Notes under the pieces: model-generated
The model's input: only the letters and a program-made list of their open reading frames with translations
Told to the model about the DNA's origin: nothing
Database searches by the model: none
From: Candidatus Woesearchaeota archaeon
GTDB taxonomy: Archaea; Nanobdellota; Nanobdellia; Woesearchaeales; JACRKL01
Direction: 5' to 3'
Assembly (NCBI GenBank): GCA_016219795.1
Contig: JACRKK010000012.1
Coordinates: 1 to 6,614, forward strand
Length of the DNA: 6,614 nt
Part shown: positions 1 through 6,334 of the stretch, one piece after another
Position numbering within the stretch: the stretch's first letter is position 1
Layout of the letters: every line of letters begins with the position of its first letter
Made by a program: the position numbers and the translations under genes

Positions 1-56
1 CTAAAAATAACAATTTCAGGATAATAATAATCCCAAAATTTCTGGAAATACTGTAA

Positions 57-124
57 AAAGAAAATCGGCCACCGCCGGTCAATAGACCGGCGGCATTCTC
101 GCTTCGCTCGGGCCGATTTTCTTT
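57..124. repeat. Hairpin A of the insert in the racemase gene
   Basis: A perfect 14-bp outer stem pairs 57-70 with 111-124. Inside it a perfect 9-bp GC-rich stem pairs 72-80 with 85-93 around a four-base AATA loop. On the 3' side 17 bases (94-110, containing CGCTTCGCTCG) are left unpaired, and on the 5' side a single base (71). The stem is much more GC-rich than its surroundings. It interrupts an otherwise recognisable racemase reading frame, so it arrived after the gene. It could be a REP/MITE-like mobile hairpin or a relic of one; it could also work as a structured RNA or terminator for transcripts from the surface operon. Confidence 0.75.
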
Positions 125-128
125 AACC

Positions 129-176
129 CTGCGTTTTCCATTGAGCCACTAGTGAATACACTAGTGGAAAACGCAG
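129..176. repeat. Hairpin B of the insert in the racemase gene
   Basis: A 9-bp outer stem pairs 129-137 with 168-176, and a perfect 9-bp inner stem (CCACTAGTG with CACTAGTGG) pairs 146-154 with 159-167 around an AATA loop. Eight bases (138-145) bulge on the 5' side. An alternative 12-bp pairing of 129-140 with 165-176 competes with the inner stem, so two folds are possible. The plan (outer stem, one-sided bulge, 9-bp inner stem, AATA loop) mirrors hairpin A, with the large bulge on the opposite side, though the sequences differ. Only four bases separate the two hairpins. Confidence 0.75.
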
Positions 177-268
177 ATTTTATGAATATAATCATAGTAC
201 CTAATAGTAGATTCATGACTTAACCCCCCCCAGTATCCCTATTCGCTTTTTGGGTCTCATCTCTTGAA

Positions 269-276
269 CTCACCTC
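269..276 (-). promoter_or_regulatory. Ribosome binding site of the broken racemase gene
   Basis: The minus strand reads GAGGTGAG, with GGTGA ending 9 bases before the ATG at 260. A good site in front of a 15-codon frame is part of the reason for reading this as the true start of a damaged gene rather than chance. Confidence 0.6.
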
Positions 277-319
277 TCACAATTTATAGAGTGTTTTGAT
301 TAGTCATTATATTCCTTTT

Positions 320-3300
320 CTACCTCAACAAATGATGGATCTTGCTGTTCTGCAAACGTTTCTTTCTGGAGTGCATATGCACCTTATAATAGATAAAGCC
401 GCCAAGGAGCAAGAGAAGCGGGATCCCTATTGCTATGCCATAGATGAGAAGCGTCCTGTTTGCAATGGCAAGCCGCAAACTTGGGCTCTTGGGGATCTCA
501 ATGTTCTTGCCTGCCTGGGCAACCAAATACTTGCAGGTGGTAAGCACAGAATCAATGAGCACTTGTGCCTTGGCATAATCCCTATCCTCAAGAGATCTGG
601 ACGCCTCATCTAAAAGCTCCTCCAGCTCCAGGCATTGCGGGTTCTGACGCAAAAGATCTCTAGTGAATGTAATCTTGGTAGTGACCTGCGTATTATTCTG
701 CGCTGAAGATTCAAGCGAGTTAATATAAATCACAGCAGAGTCGCTGAATTCCGGCTCATCCACATCTGCCTGCACCTTAATCTCATAATTGCCTATCGCA
801 CGGTAGGAGGTAATAATCAACGTTGTCTTTGCCTCATCTCCCTGACCAAGGAAATTGACAGAAGAGGTGGTAAACCGTAAGGAAAATGAGGAATCGTTGG
901 CTACAGCGTTAGGTATGGCCTTGAGAGAGATGCCTGATAAATCCCGGTCCCCGGTATTTCGGAGTGTGATCGGCGCTTCTATAGTGTTATTCTCATAGAT
1001 GGTTATGGGTTCAGGCACAACCAGCTCAAGGTTGCTGAAAATATTTTCCTGTTTGATAGTCTGGACAATTACTTTTTCTTTCCTGCTGGCGCCTTTGAGG
1101 AAGAGAGGACTGCCTCCGCCACCGCCACTGGAACTGCCTCCACTGCCACCCCCTACATCCTCATTAGTTGCAATAATAATGATGGTAACATTATTGCTTG
1201 TGGCTGTCCCTCCCTTACCATCACTTGCAGTAAACACAATATAATCCGTTCCGTTGTTTATAGGTGTAATGGTCAGGCTGTTCCCTTGGACAGACAGTGT
1301 AGAGAACGTAGTGTTGGTCCAATTAAAGGTAAGCGAATCACCGTCTGGGTCTAAAAATCTGGTGAAATAATTCTCGATGAAAAGCGTCCGGTTGGTTGAT
1401 TTATTGCTGAGGGTACCATTAAGCACAGGAAGCCTGTTCACATCAGTAACCGTGACATTCCAAAGCCAGTAATCATTGCTATAGAAAAATCTATCCATCA
1501 GTGTCATATTAATTTGGTGGGATCCTGCATTGGTGAAATTAGGCACCCACGTCCAGTTATGGCTCCCATCTGCTGTACCGTTATATTGGAGCACCCCATC
1601 AAGATACCAATTAAAGGTAAGGTTTACTGCTGCGGTGTCATTATCGGTGTAGCTGAAATTGAAGGATACAGAAAAATTTTCGGGGATACTCAAGAGAGCG
1701 GTATGATTCTGTAAGAAGGGGGAGGTGTTCTGCCAAATAAAAGTATTGTCAGCATCGTTTGTCTCAAATGGGAAAAACGTAGTGATATTGGGAGGGCTGC
1801 TCGCCGCATAAACTCTGAAAGTAAGGACTGTAGAACCCGAAGAATTCAGCAAATCCCGTGCAGTAAGGTTCACCGCATGATCGTAGAATGGCTGGCCGTT
1901 AGCGTCTGATGCCGTAGGGACAAAACTTATCCGGCCATGGGTCCTGTTGTAATTCTCGATGGTGAACAGGGACCCGTTATTGGTATAAGTAAGGTTGTCT
2001 CCAAAACGAAGATCCTCATCATCTGCTGCTACAAAAAGGACAAAGAGCTGTCCAACCACCACCGCAGGCTGGGACTGGTTCTGCGGAAACATGGTGATGT
2101 TAGGGAAAACGGGTGCATCATTGGTGTTGTTGACAAAAAAGGTAATGTTCTGTGTATGGATGGCACCATAGGAATCCGTTGCAGTTATGGAAATAGGATA
2201 AGAAGTAGGTGTTGTATTTCCCAAAAGGGAATTATTTGCGGTGAAATTTATCAGTCCAGAGGTTCCATTGACGATGCTTATGCTAAAAAACGTTGCATTG
2301 GTTGTGAAGGTAATATTGTCCCCATCTGCATCTGTTCCCTGAAGATAAGAGGTGAAAAGCTGATCCTCGTTTGCTGTCAGGTTCCCAAGGCCCTGGATGA
2401 CTGGCGCATTATTGGGCCTGATCTCCATATTCATAGTAGTTGATGCACTCGCACCCTGCGTATCAGTAACGGTAATCCGGATGCTGTAGTTGCCCCTGCT
2501 TAACGCAGTTGAGGTAAAATTGATGAGACCTGTCGTGCTGTTGATATTGAAAAGGGAAGTATTATCACTATAGGTGATACTGTCACCATAGACGATATCC
2601 ACATCTGTTGCGTTGATCTGGTAGCTAAATGGCGCAGATTCTGCAGTGGTCTGGTTTGGGATTGCTTCTATAGTGGGTGCATCGTTGGTGTTGTTGATTT
2701 GCAGGGTAAATGTCTTGGTGTCTGTGCCTGTACGGCTGTCTGTTAGTGTTATCTTAACCGAATGGTTGCCGACCATGCTGTTGGATGGCGTGAAGCTGAT
2801 AAGGCCTGTCGCATTGGCTGTTGCATTGGAGAGGTTGATAACAGTAGAGATGTCAAACAGACTTACATTGTCGGAAAATGTGACCGTATCATTATCCCTA
2901 AAATCGTCATAACCGTACACATTGAGGGTAAAGAGCTGTCCTTGCACAGCACTCTGGTTTGCAATAGTAAGCAAGGTAGGTGCATGGTTTGTGCTATTGA
3001 CACGCATACTGGTGTTATAGGTGCGGTTACCGCTGCGGTTATCCAGTACCGTAAGAAAAATGGTGTGGTTCCCTACATCTGCGGAGGTTGGAGTGAATGT
3101 CATGAGCCCTGATGTACTGACATTGAAGAAAGTGGCATTGGTTGAGAAATTGATGGCATCATTTTCCTCATCTGTTGCCGCAAGCTGGTATGTGAATGCG
3201 GTCCCTTCTAATGCAGAGAAATTGATGAGGTTGGTTATCTGTGGCGCATCGTTGACTTCTATCACCTGAAATAAAATCTGAACTTTGTAGCTTCCTTCTA

Positions 3301-3943
3301 CCGGTTCACCATCAAGGGCAGCGATCTCAAGAGTATGGTTCCCTACATCTGCTTGCAGAGGCGTAAAATTGAAGAGGCCTGTTGCCGATGCTATACGTGA
3401 CCGGGTCTCAAATGCAGAGCTTAAGTTGTTGACCTCTGTCGTGCTGTAATGGATACCATCTCCATCGATAACACCAGGGGCATCGGGGTCTGTTGCGTTT
3501 ACATCATAGGTGTAGAGCTGGTCTTCGTATATCGTCTGGGGATTGGGGATGGTAGTGATAAGTGGATTTCCATTGCTGATATTCACCTGGACATTGGCTG
3601 TTGCATTATTGGTGTTATCGGCTATATTAACTGTGCAATTCCATAGGTTGTAACGCCGGACATTACTTCCATTAATACCAACCTGCGTCTGACAGACCTG
3701 ACCGGATGTGCAGGGAATACTTGTTTCGGTAGCATTAAGGACATCATTCTGGTACCAAGTGACGTTTGCAAGAATGGTTCCCGTGCCGGTAACGGTCCAA
3801 CGACACTGGAGGGTCGTATTTGTTCTTGGCGTGGAGGGATTTATGGTAGGGGATGCCAAAAAGCTTATCGCTGCGCTGACAATCAGAGCCATGACTAACA
3901 CAACCGCAATCCCATATCCTACCATTGCAATGCTGCGTTTCAC
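320..3943 (-). CDS. Giant cadherin-like repeat (CADG) surface protein, C-terminally anchored
   Basis: A 1207-residue protein, probably an adhesin or cell-envelope structural protein; the function is inferred from architecture only. Order: signal/membrane segment about 7-30; Ig-like domain about 30-125 with four cysteines; six CADG-type repeats starting near 126, 232, 320, 420, 511 and 605, most opening N-x-APxI and closing with GNHT/GNYS then a final strand; an Ig-like domain about 718-836; another CADG-like repeat about 837-925; Gly/Ser linker ending in PLFLKG (946-951); a beta-rich domain about 960-1075; a helical hairpin about 1095-1142 with Cys1104 and Cys1137; one membrane segment 1165-1186; and a short basic inner tail. 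I count roughly 70 N-X-S/T sequons, nearly all outside. The start is GTG, chosen because GGAGG lies 6 bases upstream and the codon overlaps the previous gene's stop as GTGA; the next in-frame ATG is residue 7. Last gene of the operon; no T-run terminator follows. Confidence 0.9.
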   Translation of the reverse strand: MKRSIAMVGYGIAVVLVMALIVSAAISFLASPTINPSTPRTNTTLQCRWTVTGTGTILANVTWYQNDVLNATETSIPCTSGQVCQTQVGINGSNVRRYNLWNCTVNIADNTNNATANVQVNISNGNPLITTIPNPQTIYEDQLYTYDVNATDPDAPGVIDGDGIHYSTTEVNNLSSAFETRSRIASATGLFNFTPLQADVGNHTLEIAALDGEPVEGSYKVQILFQVIEVNDAPQITNLINFSALEGTAFTYQLAATDEENDAINFSTNATFFNVSTSGLMTFTPTSADVGNHTIFLTVLDNRSGNRTYNTSMRVNSTNHAPTLLTIANQSAVQGQLFTLNVYGYDDFRDNDTVTFSDNVSLFDISTVINLSNATANATGLISFTPSNSMVGNHSVKITLTDSRTGTDTKTFTLQINNTNDAPTIEAIPNQTTAESAPFSYQINATDVDIVYGDSITYSDNTSLFNINSTTGLINFTSTALSRGNYSIRITVTDTQGASASTTMNMEIRPNNAPVIQGLGNLTANEDQLFTSYLQGTDADGDNITFTTNATFFSISIVNGTSGLINFTANNSLLGNTTPTSYPISITATDSYGAIHTQNITFFVNNTNDAPVFPNITMFPQNQSQPAVVVGQLFVLFVAADDEDLRFGDNLTYTNNGSLFTIENYNRTHGRISFVPTASDANGQPFYDHAVNLTARDLLNSSGSTVLTFRVYAASSPPNITTFFPFETNDADNTFIWQNTSPFLQNHTALLSIPENFSVSFNFSYTDNDTAAVNLTFNWYLDGVLQYNGTADGSHNWTWVPNFTNAGSHQINMTLMDRFFYSNDYWLWNVTVTDVNRLPVLNGTLSNKSTNRTLFIENYFTRFLDPDGDSLTFNWTNTTFSTLSVQGNSLTITPINNGTDYIVFTASDGKGGTATSNNVTIIIIATNEDVGGGSGGSSSGGGGGSPLFLKGASRKEKVIVQTIKQENIFSNLELVVPEPITIYENNTIEAPITLRNTGDRDLSGISLKAIPNAVANDSSFSLRFTTSSVNFLGQGDEAKTTLIITSYRAIGNYEIKVQADVDEPEFSDSAVIYINSLESSAQNNTQVTTKITFTRDLLRQNPQCLELEELLDEASRSLEDRDYAKAQVLIDSVLTTCKYLVAQAGKNIEIPKSPSLRLAIANRTLLIYGIAIGIPLLLLLGGFIYYKVHMHSRKKRLQNSKIHHLLR

Positions 3944-5997
3944 GAAATTCCTCCGCCAAGATATGTCTCTTTCAGATGCAGAAGCTTGATTTCATCATGC
4001 ATTTCCTGAATCTTATGGTACAGTCTTTCCTGCTCCTCTGCAGGAAGCCCATTATAGTGGTCCAGGAGCTTTTTGTAGCTCTGTTTTGCCAAAGCAAGCT
4101 GTTCTCCATGGATAGCTTGATGCGTCTCTTGGATGTATCTTTCCATTTTTGGCTTGGGCCGCATTTTTGCAAAATAGCTGGATAGCCTGGGTATGATAAT
4201 GGGCCGTTTGATGAAGGATATAAACGGTGGTTTTTCCCCGCTCTCATGCTGTGTCATATTTCTAGGTTTTAGCTTGGCATGACGCATGAGCTCTTTTAAC
4301 TCCTTAGTATACATTTTGACGTCAATAGGCGTCACTTCTTTGGTACTGAATTCTATCTCACTCAGACGCTCAAAATAGGATTTGAGGTTTGTCTTTGTTG
4401 CATGCTTGAATGGCTGCTTATCAGTTTCTTGCACTAATTCGTTGTAGCTTGGCTCATAGCTGAGGTTAAACGCATCCCTAAAATAGCCAAGGATGATGGC
4501 ATTGAGTTCTTTGAGCAGTGTTGTTGGTGTCCGGGTATGGATATCACGCTCAAGGTGCCTGATCTTTTCAGAGTAATCATGATAATGGTCTCCAGCCATG
4601 CTGTGGGTGTACGCTTCTGATGCTTCTGGCTCTTGATGTTGCACTACCTTTCTTGTTTTACGGCTCTTGAGCGTTCGTACAACTGCTCGTCCTCCCACTG
4701 CAAGAAGCACTCCTAAAATAAGCAGGAGGATAAGCCAGAACAGCCACGCAAAATTGAAGGTGCCTGATGGCTGTTCAATCTGCAGCTCTGGAGAGGCTAC
4801 GCTACATGACTTGCATGGACCACCACAATCTACCTCATCTTCTCCCTGATTCCTCATTCCGTCATAGCAGGTCATCTGGCATTCGTTGCATACCCCGCCA
4901 CAGTCAATATCTATTTCATCCTGGTTTCGGATGCCATCTGAACAGGAAGGACATGGCGTGCATCCGCCACCACAATCAACATCGTCTTCACGTGGATCCT
5001 TAATGCCATTGTCACAGAGGGTGCATTTTCTTCTGACGGGAGGTATATTCCATGTAGTGTTGCAAGTATTCTCATCTATACAGCTTCTGATCTGGAACGT
5101 ACCTGTGCAGGTGCTCCAGCGTTTGCATGTCCATTTTTCTTCACACGCTGGCTCTTGTTTCTTCTGCTGCCCTTTGAGGAAAAGAGGGCTGCCTCCCCCC
5201 CCTCCCGTGCTGGAAGGAGGAGGTGTTTCTACAGGCACTTCAGTAATGTTTACCGTAACAATATTGCTTTGCGTCTCATGGCTGGTGTCGTGCGCAAAAA
5301 ATACAATTTTCCCAACACCGGTTAAGCCTTCACGCAAGGTAAAACGGGCGACATTATTCTCTACAATCTCTAGGGTGACAATGCCTGCATTACTGACAAA
5401 CTGGTAGCTGTAGCTTAAGTCGTCACCATTGGGATCTATAAAATAGTCATCGAGGTCAAAACGGTCAAGAGTGGCAGAGATAACAGTTCCGGCTGTTGTG
5501 AATGTCTGGTTGGGAATGGCTGCCACAAGTTCTGGTGGGTCATTGGCGTCAAGGATGGTAAGATTAAGAATGCTGCTGGCCTGGCTATTGCTGCAGCCGG
5601 TCTGGTCATCGACGGTGATGTTGATGCTATAGTTGCCTAATTGGGATTCGAGATCTGGTGTGACGTTGATAAGACCGCTCTGGCTGATGTTAAAGAGGGT
5701 TGTATTGTCGCTGAAAACCAAAGTATTGCTGTCTGAATCTGTTGAGCTGACGGTGCAGTTATAGAGTTCATGCTGTACTGTTGTGGCATTACATCCTGAG
5801 AGATTAAGTGTAGGCTGCCTGTTGATACAGATGCTGATGTTTCCTGTGCTGGTGGCAAATCCCGTGGGGGAAGATTTTGCTCCAAGAAGTCCCCAGGTCA
5901 TAAGAATGACAAGGATAAGGGCAATGCCTAGGAAAAAAATTCCAATGTTCCTATGGCTTGCCTGTCCTCCTTCCTGATTATCACTTTTCGTTGTCAT
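3940..5997 (-). CDS. Two-membrane-segment surface protein with CADG-like, thrombospondin-like and DCGG cysteine repeats and a helical cytoplasmic domain
   Basis: 685 residues, role unknown. Order: short inner N-terminus; membrane segment about 18-40; CADG-like domain about 60-155 (DNTTLFNIS...GNYSINITVDD); a second beta domain about 156-255; Pro/Gly linker with PLFLKG at 271-276; thrombospondin-type-1-like segment 285-325 (CEEKWTCKRWSTC then RSC, NTC, RRKC); three cysteine repeats of about 24 residues with DCGG at 341, 365 and 390 (consensus C-x-DG/NG-I-x-N-x-x-E-D-x-DCGG-x-C-x-x-C); second membrane segment 416-440; then about 245 residues predicted inside. The inner part has a helical block 486-575 that loosely recalls DUF4129/BatD C-terminal domains (weak), and a helical hairpin 618-675 of the A-K-x-x-Y-x-x-L...LP-x-E-E-x-x-x-LY type seen in many archaeal surface proteins. 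ATG at 5997 has GGTGAGG upstream and overlaps the RHH gene by 17 bases. The two-sided architecture suggests signalling or anchoring rather than passive coating; this is inference. Confidence 0.88.
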   Translation of the reverse strand: MTTKSDNQEGGQASHRNIGIFFLGIALILVILMTWGLLGAKSSPTGFATSTGNISICINRQPTLNLSGCNATTVQHELYNCTVSSTDSDSNTLVFSDNTTLFNISQSGLINVTPDLESQLGNYSINITVDDQTGCSNSQASSILNLTILDANDPPELVAAIPNQTFTTAGTVISATLDRFDLDDYFIDPNGDDLSYSYQFVSNAGIVTLEIVENNVARFTLREGLTGVGKIVFFAHDTSHETQSNIVTVNITEVPVETPPPSSTGGGGGSPLFLKGQQKKQEPACEEKWTCKRWSTCTGTFQIRSCIDENTCNTTWNIPPVRRKCTLCDNGIKDPREDDVDCGGGCTPCPSCSDGIRNQDEIDIDCGGVCNECQMTCYDGMRNQGEDEVDCGGPCKSCSVASPELQIEQPSGTFNFAWLFWLILLLILGVLLAVGGRAVVRTLKSRKTRKVVQHQEPEASEAYTHSMAGDHYHDYSEKIRHLERDIHTRTPTTLLKELNAIILGYFRDAFNLSYEPSYNELVQETDKQPFKHATKTNLKSYFERLSEIEFSTKEVTPIDVKMYTKELKELMRHAKLKPRNMTQHESGEKPPFISFIKRPIIIPRLSSYFAKMRPKPKMERYIQETHQAIHGEQLALAKQSYKKLLDHYNGLPAEEQERLYHKIQEMHDEIKLLHLKETYLGGGIS
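3950..3954 (-). promoter_or_regulatory. Ribosome binding site deciding the GTG start of the 1207-aa gene
   Basis: The minus strand reads GGAGG, 6 bases before GTG at 3943. It lies inside the final codons of the upstream gene (the Gly-Gly of its GGGIS end), so one sequence serves as coding DNA and ribosome site. It favours the GTG over the ATG six codons further in. Confidence 0.8.
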
Positions 5998-6136
5998 TCT
6001 GAAATAACCTCACCTTGATATAAGAAGAAAGCGATATTCCTATCTCCTCTGCCTTGCCCTCCAGCGATTTTTTCTGCCAGGGGGTAAGATAGATATGAAC
6101 CTGTTCTATTTTTTCTCCATTTTCTTTTTTTGCCAT
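5981..6136 (-). CDS. Small ribbon-helix-helix (Arc/MetJ/CopG-type) DNA-binding regulator
   Basis: 51 residues, first gene of the operon. Seen: after a charged N-terminus (MAKKENGEKI) comes a short strand EQVHIYL, then TPWQKKSLEGKAEEIG (first helix), the turn ISLSS, and YIKVRLF (second helix). Alternating strand, helix of about 14 residues, G-x-S-x-S-x-Y and a final hydrophobic helix are the standard RHH fold; the length is typical of minimal RHH repressors. Known: these proteins dimerise, insert a two-stranded beta sheet into the DNA major groove, and often bind cooperatively to repeated sites in their own promoter. The gene ends 17 bases inside the next gene, in another frame. No Shine-Dalgarno site is evident before the ATG; the leader is occupied by GTAC repeats. 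Inferred: autoregulator of the surface-protein operon. An antitoxin role is less likely because the next gene is a large membrane protein, not a toxin. Confidence 0.85.
   Translation of the reverse strand: MAKKENGEKIEQVHIYLTPWQKKSLEGKAEEIGISLSSYIKVRLFQNDNEK
6008..6014 (-). promoter_or_regulatory. Ribosome binding site of the 685-aa gene
   Basis: The minus strand reads GGTGAGG, 10 bases before ATG at 5997. It sits within the coding sequence of the upstream RHH gene, so translation of the two is likely coupled. Confidence 0.65.
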
Positions 6137-6139
6137 AAA

Positions 6140-6208
6140 GTACTATTTTAGTACTATTAAACTACTAAAATAATAGTTAATAGTACTTTAAGGGTACTAG
6201 TTTAGTAC
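6140..6208. promoter_or_regulatory. Phased GTAC array, probable operator for the RHH protein
   Basis: GTAC occurs at 6140, 6151, 6183, 6194 and 6205. Neighbouring copies are exactly 11 bp apart, except for a 32-bp gap that contains one near copy, CTAC, at 6162 (again +11). Most copies are followed by TA or T-rich sequence, as in GTACTATTTTA, GTACTATTAAA and GTACTAGTTTA. Eleven base pairs is close to one helical turn, so the sites lie on one face of the DNA, and it matches the half-site spacing of the Arc operator. The array begins just downstream of the operon's TATA box and covers the expected transcript start and leader up to the RHH start codon. Binding there would block transcription. Confidence 0.75.
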
Positions 6209-6214
6209 CACACC

Positions 6215-6222
6215 TATATAAA
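6215..6222 (-). promoter_or_regulatory. TATA box of the RHH/surface-protein operon
   Basis: The minus strand reads TTTATATA, the archaeal consensus. Placing the transcript start about 27 bases from the box centre gives roughly 6190-6195, inside the GTAC array, with a leader of about 55 bases before the RHH gene. Confidence 0.75.
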
Positions 6223-6289
6223 GTTACCGAAGAACGGCTTCATCCAATAATTCTGCAGCCTGATACTTCCGGAAAAAACAGCCGTCAGA

Positions 6290-6297
6290 TTTATATA
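6290..6297 (+). promoter_or_regulatory. TATA box of the divergent secreted-protein gene
   Basis: The plus strand reads TTTATATA, immediately followed by GTACC (6298-6302), the same core as the operator array. The expected transcript start is about 6320, only a few bases before the candidate GTG starts, so the leader would be very short or absent. Confidence 0.7.
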
Positions 6298-6322
6298 GTA
6301 CCCTCTCCGTAAAATCACTAAA

Positions 6323-6329
6323 GGGGTGA
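6323..6329 (+). promoter_or_regulatory. Ribosome binding site of the interrupted secreted-protein gene
   Basis: GGGGTGA lies 5 bases before GTG at 6335. The GTG inside it (6326) is in the same frame and would add three residues if the message were leaderless. Confidence 0.6.
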
Positions 6330-6334
6330 AATCT

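Larger units (their letters stand above)
1..260 (-). pseudogene. Aspartate/glutamate racemase family gene, 5' part, frameshifted and split by an insert
   Basis: Seen: ATG at 260-258 follows a GGTGA ribosome site and encodes MRPKKRIGILGG, then a run of eight G (224-231) puts the frame into a stop (TGA). Shifting by one base after the run gives LSHESTIRYYDYIHK down to position 179. An insert of about 125 bp with a stop follows. From 50 to the window edge, back in the original ATG frame, the sequence reads YFQKFWDYYYPEIVIF. Known: GG-L/M-S-x-EST-x-x-YY and a following YPEI-hydrophobic strand are the N-terminal signature of the Asp/Glu/hydantoin racemase family, cofactor-independent enzymes that interconvert L- and D-amino acids using two cysteines. 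Both cysteines would lie beyond the window. Inferred: a dead gene, broken twice. The gene starts only 60 bp after the surface operon and may once have been co-transcribed; a weak TATA-like CTATAAAT at 282-289 is an alternative promoter. A sequencing slip in the G run cannot be excluded, but the insert alone breaks the frame. Confidence 0.8.
6137..6334. other. Divergent promoter region without genes
   Basis: 198 bases separate the RHH start from the secreted-protein start. Besides the two TATA boxes and the GTAC sites, an inverted repeat ACGGCT (6234-6239) / AGCCGT (6280-6285) flanks the stretch between the promoters; its 40-bp loop makes it weak. No open frame or RNA gene is seen. Confidence 0.7.

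Noticed and set aside
57..176. tRNA or other known RNA gene
   Set aside because: No cloverleaf, TPsiC-loop or CCA-like features; two simple long hairpins only.
54..178. Archaeal bulge-helix-bulge intron in the racemase gene
   Set aside because: The junctions do not form an evident four-base central helix with two three-base bulges, and the G8 frameshift would still break the gene; insertion is simpler.
194..200. GTAC site (ATAGTAC) in the racemase fragment as a further operator
   Set aside because: A lone copy inside coding sequence with no promoter or phasing; expected by chance.
1937..2443. 168-codon plus-strand open frame
   Set aside because: It lies antisense to the CADG repeats, its product is Cys/Gly-rich without family features, and several similar open frames across 320-5997 arise from the same repeat codons.
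5192..5207. C-rich run as a slippery or phase-variable tract
   Set aside because: It encodes the Gly linker in frame, and the reading frame is intact on both sides.
4886..5407. 173-codon plus-strand open frame
   Set aside because: Antisense to the cysteine-repeat and PLFLKG coding region; its His/Pro/Ser-rich product mirrors the minus-strand codons.
5981..6136. Antitoxin of a toxin-antitoxin pair
   Set aside because: The overlapping partner is a 685-aa membrane surface protein with no toxin-like fold, and no small toxin frame lies nearby.
6140..6208. CRISPR-like array
   Set aside because: The repeated unit is only about 4-7 bases at 11-bp spacing, with no room for spacers; an operator explains it better.
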